A stretch of DNA of 64,000 nt from Demequina sediminis (GTDB taxonomy: Bacteria; Actinomycetota; Actinomycetes; Actinomycetales; Demequinaceae). Position numbers and translations under genes: made by a program. Shown here piece after piece: positions 7,074 through 18,119 of the stretch (position 1 is its first letter; each line of letters starts with the position of its first letter). The DNA lies in assembly GCF_030296675.1 (NCBI RefSeq), contig NZ_AP027736.1, positions 1,922,001 to 1,986,000 of the forward strand, written 5' to 3'. A model generated the notes under the pieces. It searched no databases, had not been told where the DNA came from, and was given only the letters and a program-made list of their open reading frames with translations.

Positions 7074-10000
7074 CTACTCGTTCGCCGGCTGCGGAGTCGA
7101 GCGCAGCTCGAGCTCCTCGACGTCGGAACGGGCGCGCTGCGTGCCCGAGTAGAAGCTGCTGAAGCGGTGGCGAACGGCCTCCGCGTCGCGGTCCTTGGGG
7201 GTCAGCGTGACCTCCTCGGCGATCGGGGTGACCTCGACGGGCTTCTCGGTCACCGCGCGGCGCTTCTGCAGTCCCGCGCGCGTCTTCTCCACCTTGGGGC
7301 GCGACTCCGACAGCGAGCTGAGCTCCGAGAACACCGACCTCGTGAGGTCAGCCTCCTCGTCCGCGTGGTAGCGACCCGACGGGTGGTCCGTGTCGAGCCT
7401 GGGCTCATACGTGGTCGCGGCGGCCTCGAACGTCGCCGCCTCGAGTGCCGAGGCGCCAGCGGCCTCCCAGCCGAGCGGGTTGGCAAGCTGCTCGGGCGAG
7501 AACGCCGCGGGCTGAGCCGGCGCGGGCTCGGGTGCCGCTGGCGCGGGGGTGAACGCGAAGGGCTCCGCCACGGGTGCACCGGGCTCCGGCGCGAACGATG
7601 CCGGGGGCGGTGTCGGCGCGGGCGTGGGGGGCAGATACGGCGCGGGAGCGAAGGCCGCCGGCGCCGTCGGAGCGGTCGCCTCGGGCTCGAACGCGGAGAC
7701 CGCGGGCGCGGGTGCGACGGGCTCGTTCGAGATGGGGGCGAACGGTGCGCGGGTGGGCATGGCCGATGCGGGCGACGGCTCGTCGTCCTTGCGGCCACGG
7801 CCAAAGAGCCGGCCGAAGAACCCGGCGCGACCGGCCTCCTCGCCCGAGGCCTGGGCGATGATGTCGTCCATGCTCGGGTGCAGCGCGACGTAGCCGTACG
7901 GGTCGCCCAGCGCCACCTGGGTGACGCCGGCGTCCGCAGCGGCCTCGGGCTGCGGCTCGGGCGTCGTGGGACCGGTCACGAGCGGCTGATACGGGGCGGG
8001 CTCCGCGGGTGCCTCCGCGACCGCCGCCGCGGCCGTCGCGAACGCGGCCGCATCGAGCCACGGTGCGCGGGCCGACGCCTCCTCGTGCTCGACGGCGGCC
8101 TCCATCGCGGGCTCCGGCTCGTAGACGGGCTCGGCGATTGCCGCGGGCGCGGGGGCCTGGGCCCAGGGCAGGGCCACGGGCTCGGGCTCGGGAGTGGCAA
8201 CCGGTGCATCGTCCTCGAGCACCGGCACGGAGGCAGGAGCGGGCTCGTGCTCGTCGGCGGCGAGCGCCGCGACCTCGTGCTCGTCGGGCTCGAGACCCGG
8301 GATCGAGGCCGGGTCGAAGGGGGCGAAAGCGTCGGGCTGCAGGGCCGGCTCGGCGGCGGCGAACGGCGCTCCATAGGGGGAGCGAGCGAACGGCGACGCG
8401 GGAGCAGCAGGGGGTCCTCGGACACGACCTCGCGTGCCGCGGGCTCCTCGACAGCGGGCTCCTCGACAGCGGGGCTGCGGCGCGCGAGCGGCGCGAGCGG
8501 CATCTCGGAGGTGGACAGCTTGGGCATCGAGAACGTCGGCAGGGCCGGCGCCTCGGGCTCGGGGGCCACGACGGGCTCGGGGTCGGCGGCGGGCTCGGCG
8601 TCCGCCGCGGGCTGGAGATCCGTGACGGGCTCGGCGTCCGCGACGGGCTCGGCGTCCGCGACGGGCTCGGGGACGGACACGGCCTGCTGCGATGCCTCCT
8701 GCTGAGCGGCGGCGGCGCGGCGGATCGCGTCGAACGCGGCGAACGCCCCTCCCACAGAGGCCGGCGTGGGACCGGACTCGTGGACCTCGGGAGTCGGCTC
8801 GGCGGCGGGCGGCACGACGGGGACCGCGCCCGTGGTCGGCGCGGGCTCGCTCTCGCGACGCGGGCGGAACCCGCGGAACACGGAGGCGCGCTCCTCGGGC
8901 GTCTGCGGAGCGACCTCGGCGGCGGACACGGCGGGGGTGAACGCAGCCTGCTCCGCCTCGAGCGCGCTGAGCTGGTCGGCCGTGGCACGCACGGGCAGAC
9001 CGATGACGTTGCGCTCCTCGCCCGACGCGGAGTCGTCGTCCTGCGAGCGGCGACGACGGGTCGGCAGTCCGACACCCGAGACACCCTCGGTGAGGTCGGC
9101 GTGCGACACCGGCGTCGCGACGGGCGCCGCGGAGGCGTCCGCGGCGATCAGCGCCTCGATGTCGGCCGGCATCGGGATCGAGTCGTCGTCCTCCTCGACC
9201 GTGCGGCCGGACAGGCTCGCGCCCTCGACCATCGCGGCGGGAGCGTACGCGTCCGCGGCAGGCACGAGCGACGCAGCGGCCGACACGGCGGGTGCCGCCG
9301 GCTCCGGCATGGCGGGCGCGGGTGCCGCCGTCTCGGACGGGGCAGAGGGGGCGGGAAGTGCGTCCGGCTCGGAGTCGTCAACGGCCTCGAAGAGCGCGGA
9401 CGGCAGCAGCACGGTCGCGACAGTGCCGCGACCCTCCTCCGACGCGATCGCCACCTGCGCGCCGATACGGCGAGCAATGCGGCCGACCACGAACAGGCCC
9501 AGGCGCTGCGCACCCAGGATCTCGGAGGCCGCCGAGGACTGGACGCGGGCGTTGGCCTCCGCGAGCTCCTCCGGCGTCATGCCGATTCCGGAGTCGATGA
9601 CCTCGACGGTGAAGCCGTCCACGGTGCGGCCCGTCCGGATGACGACGCGCGAGCCGGGGTCGGAGAACACCGTCGCGTTCTCGAGCAGCTCCGCGAACAG
9701 GTGCGCCGCGGTGAGGGCCTGGTGGCCGAGCATCGCGGGGTCGACGATGAGCTCGAGGTCGATCCTCTCGTACAACTCGATCTCGGACGATGCCGTGCGA
9801 ACCACGTCGGACAGCGGCATGGCCCTGCGCAGGCGACGGCCCGTGTCGATGCCGGCGAGCACCAGGAGCGACTCGGAGTTTCGACGCATTCGGGTCGCGA
9901 GGTGGTCGAGGGCAAACAGGCGCGTCAGGCGGTTCGGGTCGTCCTCGGTGCGCTCCATCTCGTCGATGCTCGCGAGCTGGCGGTTGAGCAGCACCTGGTC

Positions 10001-11653
10001 GCGGCGCGCGACGTTGACGAACATCTCGGAGATCGATCCACGCAGGGCGGCCTGCTCACGCGCGATCTCGATGGTCGCGGCGTTGACGCCGTTGAACGCC
10101 TCTGCGAGGCGGCCCACCTCGTCCTGCGTCTCGACGGGGATCTGCACCTCGGACACGTCCACGGTCTCGCCGGGCTGGGCGACGCGCTCCACCAGGCGAG
10201 GGAGCTCCTCGCGGACCGCGGTCGCCGTCGTGGTGAGGCGGCGAAGCGGGTTGACGATCCGGCGCGCGATGGCGAACGTAATGATGAGCGAGACGACGAT
10301 CGCCGCGATGCCGATCGCGATAGTGACGATCGCCTGGGTCAGCGCGCTCGACGTGGTCTCGTTGACGCGAGCCTCGGTCATCTCCCACGCCTGATCACGC
10401 AGGGGCGCGTACTGCGCGACCTCCTCGTCGACCTTCGCGGGCCAGTCGGCGGATCGCGCGGACACCAGCGACGAGTCGAGTCCGTTGAGGATGCGGTTCT
10501 GGAGCGTCGAGAACGAGTTCGCGGTCGAGCCCCCGGACGCACCCAGCGCGGGCACCTCGATCGCGGGCGACACACCCGCGCCGCGGGCCTGCGCGTCTTC
10601 AAGCGCGATACGCGTGCGCTCGACGATCGTACGAGTCTGGGCGATCTCCGCCGTGACGAAGGTTCCCTGACGGATGAGGCGGTTGAAGACGTCGCCCTCG
10701 TAGCGGATCGACTCGATGAGCTGGTCGAGCGCGCCATACGCCTGCAGGGTCGACACGACCTCGCGGTCGGGGACGGCGATCGCGACCGCGTCGGTTGCGG
10801 CGACGAAGGTGCCGATCACCTCGGTGTAGAAGTTCGTGACGGTGGCCGTGGAGGCCTGGCCCGACATGACGCCCTCGCGCACCTGCGGGAGCGCGTCGCG
10901 CAGCTCGGCACCCGTCGCGACGGCGGCGAGCGCCTGCGCGTTCTCATCGGTCACCGCGACCTTGTCGGCGGCGGCGGCGATGGCGTCGAGGCCCTCGTCG
11001 ATGGTCGTGAACGTGGTCTCGAGGGTCGCCTTGTACTCCGCGGGGTCAATGAACATCGTGCGCGCATACACGCGCTCGTTCTCGATCGAGTACGACAACG
11101 CGGCGAGGGGGATGCGCAGGTCGAGCTCGTCGGGGGTGCCAGCGGCGATCTCGTCGAGACGCTCGATGGCGGCGTCATACGCCGCGATCATCGCGTCCGT
11201 CTCCTCGGTGGTCGGCAGGCCGATCCACTCACCCGCCGCGCTCGCCGGGGTGATGCTCACGGCACGCGGTGCGGCCAGCATCGCGTCGCCCGAGCCGCCG
11301 ACCGCCTCGGTGGCGGCGGCCAGGATGCCCTCGGCACGCGGGTCCTCCGAGCGTCCGGCCGCGGATGCGAGGGCGTCGTAGCGGGTCGTGACCTCGTCGC
11401 GCGCCACGGCCAGCTTCTCCGTCGAGTCCTGGATCGTGTGCACGAAGTTCAGCGCGGCCTCACGCTCGAGCTGCAGGCTGTCCTGCGTCTCGCGGGCCTC
11501 ACCGAGCGTGTCGACGAGCTGCTGCGCGTTCGCGGACGTGCGGTAGTCGCCGATGGCGGACAGACCGATGTACGCGACCGTCGACAGCAGCACGAGAACG
11601 GGCACCATGACGACGGCGAGGAGCTTTCCCCGAATACCGAGCCTCTGGAGCAT
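7074..11653 (-). CDS. cvnA: Conservon nitrate-sensor-type histidine kinase (CvnA), very long tail; frame break at 8410-8414
   Basis: A membrane sensor kinase of about 1,526 residues. TM1 is at about 11-32, followed by an extracytoplasmic NIT-type helical sensor to about 430. TM2 lies near 440-465 and HAMP near 470-530. The DHp-like helix contains NVARRDQVLLNRQLASIDEM, and the HATPase domain has LFAELLENATVFSD (about 655) and DSGIGMTPEEL (about 688). A low-complexity Ala/Pro/Glu tail of roughly 800 residues follows, much longer than usual. The frame breaks at a G5 run (8410-8414); one extra base gives EDPPAAPASPFARS and joins the remaining tail. First gene of the conservon. Confidence 0.85.
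8574..8675 (-). repeat. Short tandem repeats encoding the CvnA tail
   Basis: Imperfect 18-bp repeats of the type GGGCTCGGCGTCCGCGAC encode repeated ADAEPV hexapeptides in the kinase tail. At least three near-identical copies lie at 8620-8675, with more diverged ones before. Confidence 0.6.
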
Positions 11654-11827
11654 GAAACCTTCCCCTCACGTGCCGCCGCACAGCCCTGACGTCGCTGTGC
11701 ATGGATTCGAGCGGCCGATCCCCCCGTGTATCGGCGTACAACGGGGAAACCTGAGCTCTCATCCGCGCGGGATGTACGTTGAGAGGATATGCGGCGCGAA
11801 CTATGACGCGAGAACCGGAGATATTTC

Positions 11828-12828
11828 ATGAAGGTGTCATTCGCGACGGCATCGGCAGACGCGAGCGTGTCCTCCCTGGAAGAGGCCCCCGACCCGGTTC
11901 CCGCCACCGGGGAGATCGTGATGCGGATCACAGCCGCGGGGGTGAACAGGGCGGACCTCCTCCAGCGTCGGGGCCTGTATCCACCGCCCCCGGGGCGCCC
12001 GCGTGGCCCGGGCTGGAGGCCGCTGGAGTGGTCTCGGCCGCCCCTGCATCGTCCCGATGGAGGGTCGGTCAGCGCGTGTGCGCGCTGTTGCCCGGAGGGG
12101 GCTACGCCGAGAGTGTGGCCGTCCACGAGTCGCTGGTGCTGCCGGTTCACGACAAGGTGAGTGACGTCGAGGCTGCCGCACTCGTCGAGGCGGCCTGCAC
12201 GGTCGTGTCCACCCTGGATGCGGCCGATGCCGTGGCCGGGGACACCGTGCTCGTGCACGGCGGCTCGGGCGGGGTGGGGACGCTCGCGATTCAGATCGCG
12301 GCGGCGCGCGGCATGCGTGTGCTGGCCACCGCGGGCGGACCCGAGCGGGCACGCCGATGCGAGGAGTTGGGGGCGGCACGCGCGTTCGACCACCGCGGCG
12401 AGGAGTGGTCGGCGTTGGTCGAGGCGGAGGGCGGCGCCGACGTGATCCTCGACGTGATCGGCGCCGCGGCGCTGGGTGCGAACCTGCGCGCGCTGCGCAC
12501 CGGTGGGCGGCTCGTCGTCATCGGCCTCCTCAAGGGCAGCCGTGGCGAGCTCGATCTGGGGATGCTGCTTGCCAAGCGCGCGAGCGTCCTCGGCACCACC
12601 CTGCGGTCGCGTCCCCTCGAGGAGCGCGCCGCGATCGTCGCTCGTGTCGCGCGCGAGGTGTGGCCGCTCGTGCCCGACGCCGTGCGCCCGATCGTGCATG
12701 CGACCGTCCCGCTCGCGGAGGCGCACGAGGCCCATCGCCTGCTTGAGTCGGGTGAGGCCTTCGGCAAGGTCGTGCTGACGATCGAGGAGGAGGGCCCTAC
12801 AGGACGGCGAGCCGGTCCGGATCGATGA
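11828..12828 (+). CDS. Zinc-free alcohol dehydrogenase / NADPH:quinone oxidoreductase (frame break near 11990)
   Basis: A medium-chain reductase of about 333 residues. The N-terminal GroES-like part has VMRITAAGVNRADLLQRRGL. After a break at CCCCCGGGG (11987-11995), where one extra base gives PPPPGAPAWPGLEAAGVV, the protein continues with VGQRVCALLPGGGYAE. The Rossmann nucleotide-binding motif VHGGSGGVGTLAIQ is near 145, and the C-terminus is SGEAFGKVVL. These match the PIG3/QOR subfamily, which reduces quinones using NADPH. It is divergent from cvnA and overlaps the end of the convergent HAD gene by about 30 bp. Confidence 0.8.
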
Positions 12829-13651
12829 GGCGGTCGAGCACCGTCAGGACGCCGTCTTCCTCGACCGACCCGACCACCTCGTCGGCGGCGGCGCGCACGT
12901 GGTCGGGAGCCGTGCCCATCGCCGCCGAGTGCCCCGCCCAGCGCAACATCTCGATGTCGTTGTTGCCGTCTCCCACCGCCACGGTGTGGTCGGGGTATAC
13001 GCCGAGCTGGCGGCGCAGGGTCTCGAGCGCCGAGGCCTTCGACACCCCGGGCGGGGTGAGGTCGAGCCACGCTGAATACCCCACGGCGTAGGTGACGTCG
13101 TTGAGCCCGATCCTGTGCACGAGCGTGTCGAAGTGGCTGACGTCCACGCCCGGCGCCCTGATCACCACGCGCGTAGCCTCGTCGTGGCACAGCTCGTCGA
13201 AGTCGGCGACCACGCGCTGGCGGCCCACGAGCTCGCCCTCGGGGAACTCACGGTTGACGAGGAATCCCACACCCAGGTCCTCGACCGCGTAGAACGCGTC
13301 GGGGAGCTCGGTGCGGATGAGCTCGAGCGCGGCCCGGGGGTTGAAGGTCACCCTCTCGACGATGTCGTAGCCTCCCGCCGCGCCGGGGTTGAGGCGCACC
13401 GTGACGGCCCCGTTCGAGCACACCGCCCATCCGCGCCTGATCCCCAGCTGCTGGGCGACCGGCATCATGCCGACGATGTTGCGCCCCGTCGCGAGCACCA
13501 CGTGATTGCGGCACATGCGCGCGCGCTCGACCGCGTCGACCACGGCGTCGGACATGTCGCCGCCCCAGTGCATGAGCGTGCCGTCGATGTCGAGGCCCAC
13601 GAGTCGCCACGCATCGTTGGTCAGCGGGGGGCGCATCTCGCGGTCGCTCAT
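12797..13651 (-). CDS. HAD-superfamily hydrolase (Cof-type)
   Basis: A 284-residue Cof/YidA-like phosphatase. Motif I is GLDIDGTL near residue 18, motif II lies in LATGRN, and motif IV is VAVGDGNNDIEMLRWAG near 235. The cap domain lies between, as in type IIB HADs. The ATG at 13651 lies two bases after the serS stop, so it is co-transcribed with serS. The substrate is probably a sugar phosphate or nucleotide phosphate; the sequence does not say which. Confidence 0.85.
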   Translation of the reverse strand: MSDREMRPPLTNDAWRLVGLDIDGTLMHWGGDMSDAVVDAVERARMCRNHVVLATGRNIVGMMPVAQQLGIRRGWAVCSNGAVTVRLNPGAAGGYDIVERVTFNPRAALELIRTELPDAFYAVEDLGVGFLVNREFPEGELVGRQRVVADFDELCHDEATRVVIRAPGVDVSHFDTLVHRIGLNDVTYAVGYSAWLDLTPPGVSKASALETLRRQLGVYPDHTVAVGDGNNDIEMLRWAGHSAAMGTAPDHVRAAADEVVGSVEEDGVLTVLDRLIDPDRLAVL

Positions 13652-13653
13652 GG

Positions 13654-14925
13654 TCAGCGCACCGGCTCGAGCACCTCGAGCCCGCCCAGATAGGGACGGA
13701 GCAGCTCGGGGACGTAGACCGAGCCGTCGGCCTGCTGGTGGTTTTCGAGGAGGGCAACCAGCCATCGCGTCGTGCCGATCGTGCCGTTGACCGTCGCCAC
13801 CGGCTCGTTGCCTTCCTCGCGGCGCTCACGAATCGCGAGGCGGCGCGCCTGATAGGTGGTGCAGTTGGAGGTCGACGTGACCTCCATCCACCGCTCCTGC
13901 GACGGCAGCCACGCCTCGCAGTCGAACTTGCGCGCGGCGCTCGACCCCAGGTCGCCCGCCGCGGTGTCGATCACGCGGTACGGCAGCTCGAGCGCCTGCA
14001 GCATGCGCTCCTCGGTCTCGAGGAAGCGCGCGTGCTCCGCGGCGGCGTCCTCGGGGCGGCAGTACGCGAACATCTCGACCTTGTGGAACTGGTGGACGCG
14101 GATGATGCCGCGCGTGTCCCGTCCGGCCGATCCCGCCTCGCGGCGGTAGCACGCGCTCCAGCCCGCGTAACGCAGCGGCCCCGGCTCGAGGTCGACGATC
14201 TCGCCGGAGTGATAGCCGGCCAGGGCCACCTCGGAGGTACCCGTGAGGTAGAGGTCGTCACGCTCGAGGCGGTAGATCTCGTCGGCGTGCTTGCCCAGAA
14301 AGCCCGTGCCTGCCATGACCTCGGGTCGCACGAGCGTGGGCGTCATCATGGGCGTGAAACCCGCGTCGAGCGCAGTGGCCATCGCGGCGTTGAGGACGGC
14401 GAGTTCGAGTCGCGCACCGATCCCGGTGAGGAAGTAGAAGCGCGCGCCCGAGACCTTGGCGCCCCGCTCCATGTCGATCGCGCGCAGTCCCTCGCCCAAC
14501 TCGAGGTGGTCCTTGACCGTCACACCCTCGGCGGCGAAGTCGCGCGGGGTGCCCACGTGGCGCAGCACCGCGAAGTCGTCGGGGCCGCCGGCAGGCACGC
14601 CCGGCTCGGGGAGGTTGCCCAACGACCGGGCGAGCTCGACCGCGGTGGCCGCCGCGGCATCGGCCGCCGCCTGCAACTCCTTGACGCGCGCGGCGAGCTC
14701 CTTGGTGCGGGCCAGCAGCGCCTGCTTCTCCTCGCCCTGCGCGCGCGCCACGTCCTTGCCCAGCGCCTTCTGCTCCGCGCGGGCCGCCTCGAACTCCTGC
14801 ATCGCCGCGCGATTCGCCGCGTCCGCGGCGAGCACCTGGTCGACCGTGCCGGGGTCCTCGCCTCGGGAGATCTGGCTCGCCTTGACGACGTCGGGTGCGG
14901 CGCGCAGCAGCTTGAGGTCGATCAT
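13654..14925 (-). CDS. serS: Seryl-tRNA synthetase
   Basis: Charges tRNA-Ser with serine, a cytosolic class II synthetase of 423 residues. The N-terminal coiled-coil arm (about 25-105) is visible as an Ala/Glu/Lys-rich segment after [17 protein letters not shown]. Motif 2 is [21 protein letters not shown], split over the active site, and [11 protein letters not shown] follows. A serine-site stretch is [16 protein letters not shown]. Motif 3 contains [17 protein letters not shown] 14925 starts the conserved MIDLKLLR. Two tRNA-Ser genes lie 9-10 kb upstream in the same window. Confidence 0.95.
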   Translation of the reverse strand: MIDLKLLRAAPDVVKASQISRGEDPGTVDQVLAADAANRAAMQEFEAARAEQKALGKDVARAQGEEKQALLARTKELAARVKELQAAADAAAATAVELARSLGNLPEPGVPAGGPDDFAVLRHVGTPRDFAAEGVTVKDHLELGEGLRAIDMERGAKVSGARFYFLTGIGARLELAVLNAAMATALDAGFTPMMTPTLVRPEVMAGTGFLGKHADEIYRLERDDLYLTGTSEVALAGYHSGEIVDLEPGPLRYAGWSACYRREAGSAGRDTRGIIRVHQFHKVEMFAYCRPEDAAAEHARFLETEERMLQALELPYRVIDTAAGDLGSSAARKFDCEAWLPSQERWMEVTSTSNCTTYQARRLAIRERREEGNEPVATVNGTIGTTRWLVALLENHQQADGSVYVPELLRPYLGGLEVLEPVR

Positions 14926-14962
14926 GCGTGCCAGTCTAGAGGTGCGCAACTAGGCTCTTTCC

Positions 14963-16198
14963 ATGACAGTCGTGGCGTTGACATTCGGAGCGGTCGCGCT
15001 GCTCCTCGCCCTGGTGGCGCTCGCGCTCGTCGTGGGGCTGGCCAGGAGGATCGGCATCCGCGACCCCGCTGCGGTGCCCCCGACGTGGCGGCGACTGCTG
15101 CGGATCCAGACCATGCGGTCGCTCGACCTGGGCGCGGCGGCCGCGCGCGCCGACGCGCACGAGCGGGTCGCGTTCATCGCGAACCCGACCAAGGCCGGCG
15201 TCGCCGAGCTCCGCGAGCACGCGATGCGCGCGTGCGCGATTCGCTATCTCCCCCAGCCGATGTGGCTCTATACGACGGCCGATGATCCCGGCGTGGGCCA
15301 GACGCGCGAAGCGCTCGCGGCGGGCGCCGATGTCGTGGTCGCCGTGGGCGGCGACGGCACGGTGCGGGCGGTCGCCGAGGCCCTCGCGGGCACCGGGACG
15401 CCCATGGGCATCCTGCCGATGGGGACGGGCAACCTCTTCGCGCGCAACCTGGACCTGCCGCTCGGCGACACCCCCGCGCTGCTGCGCACCGCTCTCGAGG
15501 GAGCCGAGCGCCGCGCGGACGTGGGCTGGCTCGAGCTCGCACGCACGCCGGACGGCGAGGGCGACGGCGAGCGACACATCTTCCTCGTCATCGCGGGTGC
15601 GGGCCTCGACGCGGAGATGGTCGCCGGTGCAGATGATCAGCTGAAGAAGCGCCTGGGCTGGGTCGCGTACTTCTTCGCGGCGATCCGCCACCTGGGCAAG
15701 CGCATGGAGGCGTCGATCTCGGTCGACGGCGGCGATCCCGTGGTGGGCCGCATGCGCACCGTGCTCATGGCGAACGTCGGACGGCTGCCCGCGGGCATCC
15801 AGCTCATCCCCGACGCGAGCTTCGACGACGGCAAGATCGACATCGCGACGCTCGACGCGCGCGGCGGCATCGTCGGATGGACCGAGCTGTTCGGGACCGT
15901 GGTCGCGCAGGGCGCCGGTCTCAAGGAGCCGCGCGTCAATCGCTTCTGGCGCAACTCGCGGATCGACCACGCGCGCGGCGAGGCCTTCGAGATTCGTGTG
16001 AAGGAGCCGCAGAAGGTTCAGGTGGATGGCGAGTCGCTCGGCCGAGCCACGCGCATCAAGGCGGAGGTTCAGGCCGATGCCCTGGTGCTGAGGGTGCCCG
16101 CATCCACGGTCGCGGGGGCCGAGGCCGTCGAGGACGCCGAGGCCAATCCCGAGGCCGAGCCGACCGAGGGCACGGAGGACGTCGCGCGCGACGAGTAA
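14963..16198 (+). CDS. Diacylglycerol/lipid kinase (DgkB/YegS family) with N-terminal anchor
   Basis: A 411-residue lipid kinase. One N-terminal membrane helix (about 4-28) is followed by a DAGK catalytic domain from about 68. It has the signature VVAVGGDGTVRAVAEAL (about 131-147), LPMGTGNLFARNLDLPL, and a C-terminal part with VDGES typical of the family. It phosphorylates diacylglycerol or a related lipid at the membrane. The C-terminal 35 residues are Ala/Glu-rich. It is divergent from serS and convergent with pheA. Confidence 0.88.
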   Translation: MTVVALTFGAVALLLALVALALVVGLARRIGIRDPAAVPPTWRRLLRIQTMRSLDLGAAAARADAHERVAFIANPTKAGVAELREHAMRACAIRYLPQPMWLYTTADDPGVGQTREALAAGADVVVAVGGDGTVRAVAEALAGTGTPMGILPMGTGNLFARNLDLPLGDTPALLRTALEGAERRADVGWLELARTPDGEGDGERHIFLVIAGAGLDAEMVAGADDQLKKRLGWVAYFFAAIRHLGKRMEASISVDGGDPVVGRMRTVLMANVGRLPAGIQLIPDASFDDGKIDIATLDARGGIVGWTELFGTVVAQGAGLKEPRVNRFWRNSRIDHARGEAFEIRVKEPQKVQVDGESLGRATRIKAEVQADALVLRVPASTVAGAEAVEDAEANPEAEPTEGTEDVARDE

Positions 16199-16203
16199 GG
16201 GGG

Positions 16204-17136
16204 CTAGTGGCGCCCGGAGCGCAGGCCCTGGACCCAGGCGCGGGCCTCGGAGAAGTCCTCGGCCGAGGTGCCCGGCGTGATGGGCGTCGGATAGCCGGTC
16301 GCGGCCGGATACGAACCCAGGAAGGTCACCACGGGGTTGGTGCGCCGCAGGCCCATGAGCGCCTCCGCCATGCGCGGCTCGTCGATGTGGCCGAGTGCGT
16401 CGATCGAGAACGAGTACTCACCGGGGCGGTCAGAGCGCGGGCGGCTCTCGATGCGCGAGAGGTTGACCCCGCGCGCGGCGAACTGTTCGAGCATCTCGAG
16501 CAGCGCTCCCGCACGGTCGTCCGGCAGATGCACCACGAGCGTGGTCTTGTCCGCGCCGGTCGGCGCGGGCACCGCGGTGGGTCGCCCCACCTTGACGAAG
16601 CGCGTCGCCGCGTGGGCGTTGTCGGCGACACCCGCCGCGAGCACCTCGAGCCCGAGCCGGGCGCCCAGCCCGGGAGGGGCGAGAGCGGCCTCGAACCCCG
16701 TCGCGCCCTGCGCGAGCTCTCCCGCCGCGGCGGCGTTGGACGTCGCGGACACGTGCACGGCACCCGGTAGGCGATCGGCGAGCCAGCGCCTGCACTGCGC
16801 GAGGCCGTGCGAGTGGGCCGCGACGGCCGTGACGTCCTCGATCGCGGTGCCGGGGCGCGCGACGAGTTCGAAGGACACGGGGAGCACGACCTCACCCAGA
16901 ATCACCAGCGGCGCACCCGCCGCGAGCGTGTCGAGCGTCGCGGTCACGCCACCCTCGACGGTGTTCTCGATCGCCACCACCGCGTAGTCGACGTCACCGT
17001 CGCGCACGGCCGCGAGCGCGGTCAACACGTCGATCGCGGGGACGGCCTCGACCTCGGAGGGGTCGACCATCGCGAGCAGCGCGGCCTCGGTGAAGGTGCC
17101 GGAGGGACCCAGGTAGGCGTAGCGCGGAAGCGTCAC
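16204..17136 (-). CDS. pheA: Prephenate dehydratase with ACT domain
   Basis: Converts prephenate to phenylpyruvate in phenylalanine synthesis. The 310-residue protein opens with RYAYLGPSGTFTEAAL. The catalytic PDT domain contains VVAIENTVEGGV near 55 and the catalytic TRF triplet in AATRFVKVG near 178. The ACT regulatory domain (about 195-280) has GALLEMLEQFAARGVNLSRI and ESRP, the phenylalanine-binding motif. The start overlaps the glycosyltransferase stop by four bases. Confidence 0.93.
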   Translation of the reverse strand: MTLPRYAYLGPSGTFTEAALLAMVDPSEVEAVPAIDVLTALAAVRDGDVDYAVVAIENTVEGGVTATLDTLAAGAPLVILGEVVLPVSFELVARPGTAIEDVTAVAAHSHGLAQCRRWLADRLPGAVHVSATSNAAAAGELAQGATGFEAALAPPGLGARLGLEVLAAGVADNAHAATRFVKVGRPTAVPAPTGADKTTLVVHLPDDRAGALLEMLEQFAARGVNLSRIESRPRSDRPGEYSFSIDALGHIDEPRMAEALMGLRRTNPVVTFLGSYPAATGYPTPITPGTSAEDFSEARAWVQGLRSGRH

Positions 17137-18017
17137 GCGTCCTCCCTCGGGTCGGATGCCGCCTCGGGGCGGCGACGAACGATGGCGGCCCGGGTCGAGT
17201 CGATCGAGGCGCGCACGCGGCGCGTGCTCACCGCCGTCAGGACCTCACGGTACCGGTTGGCGCGTCCCATGGGAGTGCGGTCGTCGATCGACGGGCCCTT
17301 GTGCCTGATGTCGCACTCGACCTCCGTGATCGCGAGTCCCGCCGCGAGCACGTCGAGCGTCATGCCCGGCTCGAGACCCGATCCGCGGGCGAGCGGAAGC
17401 GACGCCTCGAGCGCCTCGCGGGTGACGCAGCGGATGCGGCTCAGCGGCTGGCGCGGCGACCATCCGGTCGCGCGCTCAACCGCGGTGCGCGCAATCCCCG
17501 AGGGCACTCCGGGGGCGACCGCCTGCGCATCGGTGAGCGCGATCGCGAGGTCGCACACGCCCTCGAGGACGGCGGGCACGAGGGGCGCCGCACCGATCGC
17601 GTAGTGGCCCAGGTTGGGGTCGAGCAGCAGGACCGCGCGGGGCGGGGCGCCCGGCTCGTCCCTCATCGCGATGACCGAGGCGCCGGTTTCGACGGCCGCG
17701 GAGCGTCCGCGCACGTGGGAGTGGCGCACGACGACTGCGCCGGCCCGGCGCGCGAGGTCCTGGGTGTTGTCCGTCGAGCCGTCGTCCACCACGAGCACGA
17801 GGTCGACGCCGGGGATCGCGAGCGCGGCCCGGACCGTGGCGGCGATGCGGCGCGCCTGGTCGTGCGCCACGATCAGCGCGGCGGCCGCGGGACCGGGCGT
17901 GACGGGCGGCCCGGAGCGCAGGCGCGGCAGTCGTCCCCGCGCGGGCCTGGCGCCCTCTCCGGCGGCCCTTCGCGGCGCAGATCCCTCGGCTGCTGACACG
18001 TCGTCCAGCCTAGTCAC
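17133..18017 (-). CDS. Glycosyltransferase family 2
   Basis: A 294-residue GT-A fold transferase. The nucleotide-sugar site is visible as LIVAHDQARRIAATV followed by LVVDDGSTDNTQDLARRAG near 75-95. A DxD-like DPN is in LLLDPNLGHYAIG. The C-terminal third carries GLEPGMTLDVLAAGL and a charged tail. There is no membrane segment, so it is probably cytosolic or peripheral. It could resemble glucosyl-3-phosphoglycerate synthases, but I cannot assign a substrate. It is translationally coupled to pheA. Confidence 0.8.
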   Translation of the reverse strand: MTRLDDVSAAEGSAPRRAAGEGARPARGRLPRLRSGPPVTPGPAAAALIVAHDQARRIAATVRAALAIPGVDLVLVVDDGSTDNTQDLARRAGAVVVRHSHVRGRSAAVETGASVIAMRDEPGAPPRAVLLLDPNLGHYAIGAAPLVPAVLEGVCDLAIALTDAQAVAPGVPSGIARTAVERATGWSPRQPLSRIRCVTREALEASLPLARGSGLEPGMTLDVLAAGLAITEVECDIRHKGPSIDDRTPMGRANRYREVLTAVSTRRVRASIDSTRAAIVRRRPEAASDPREDA

Positions 18018-18119
18018 TCGTGACCATCCCTCTCACCCGTCTTTGCCGTTTCGTGAACATTCCGTGACCCGACACACGGTCCCTGGCACCTGTCGGACCG
18101 GCGTGGAAGAGTAGGGGTC

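Noticed and set aside
8009..11689. 1,200-codon open frame antisense to cvnA
   Set aside because: Typical of GC-rich DNA. The translation is Arg/Gly-rich with no domain pattern, whereas the minus-strand frame encodes a clear conservon kinase.
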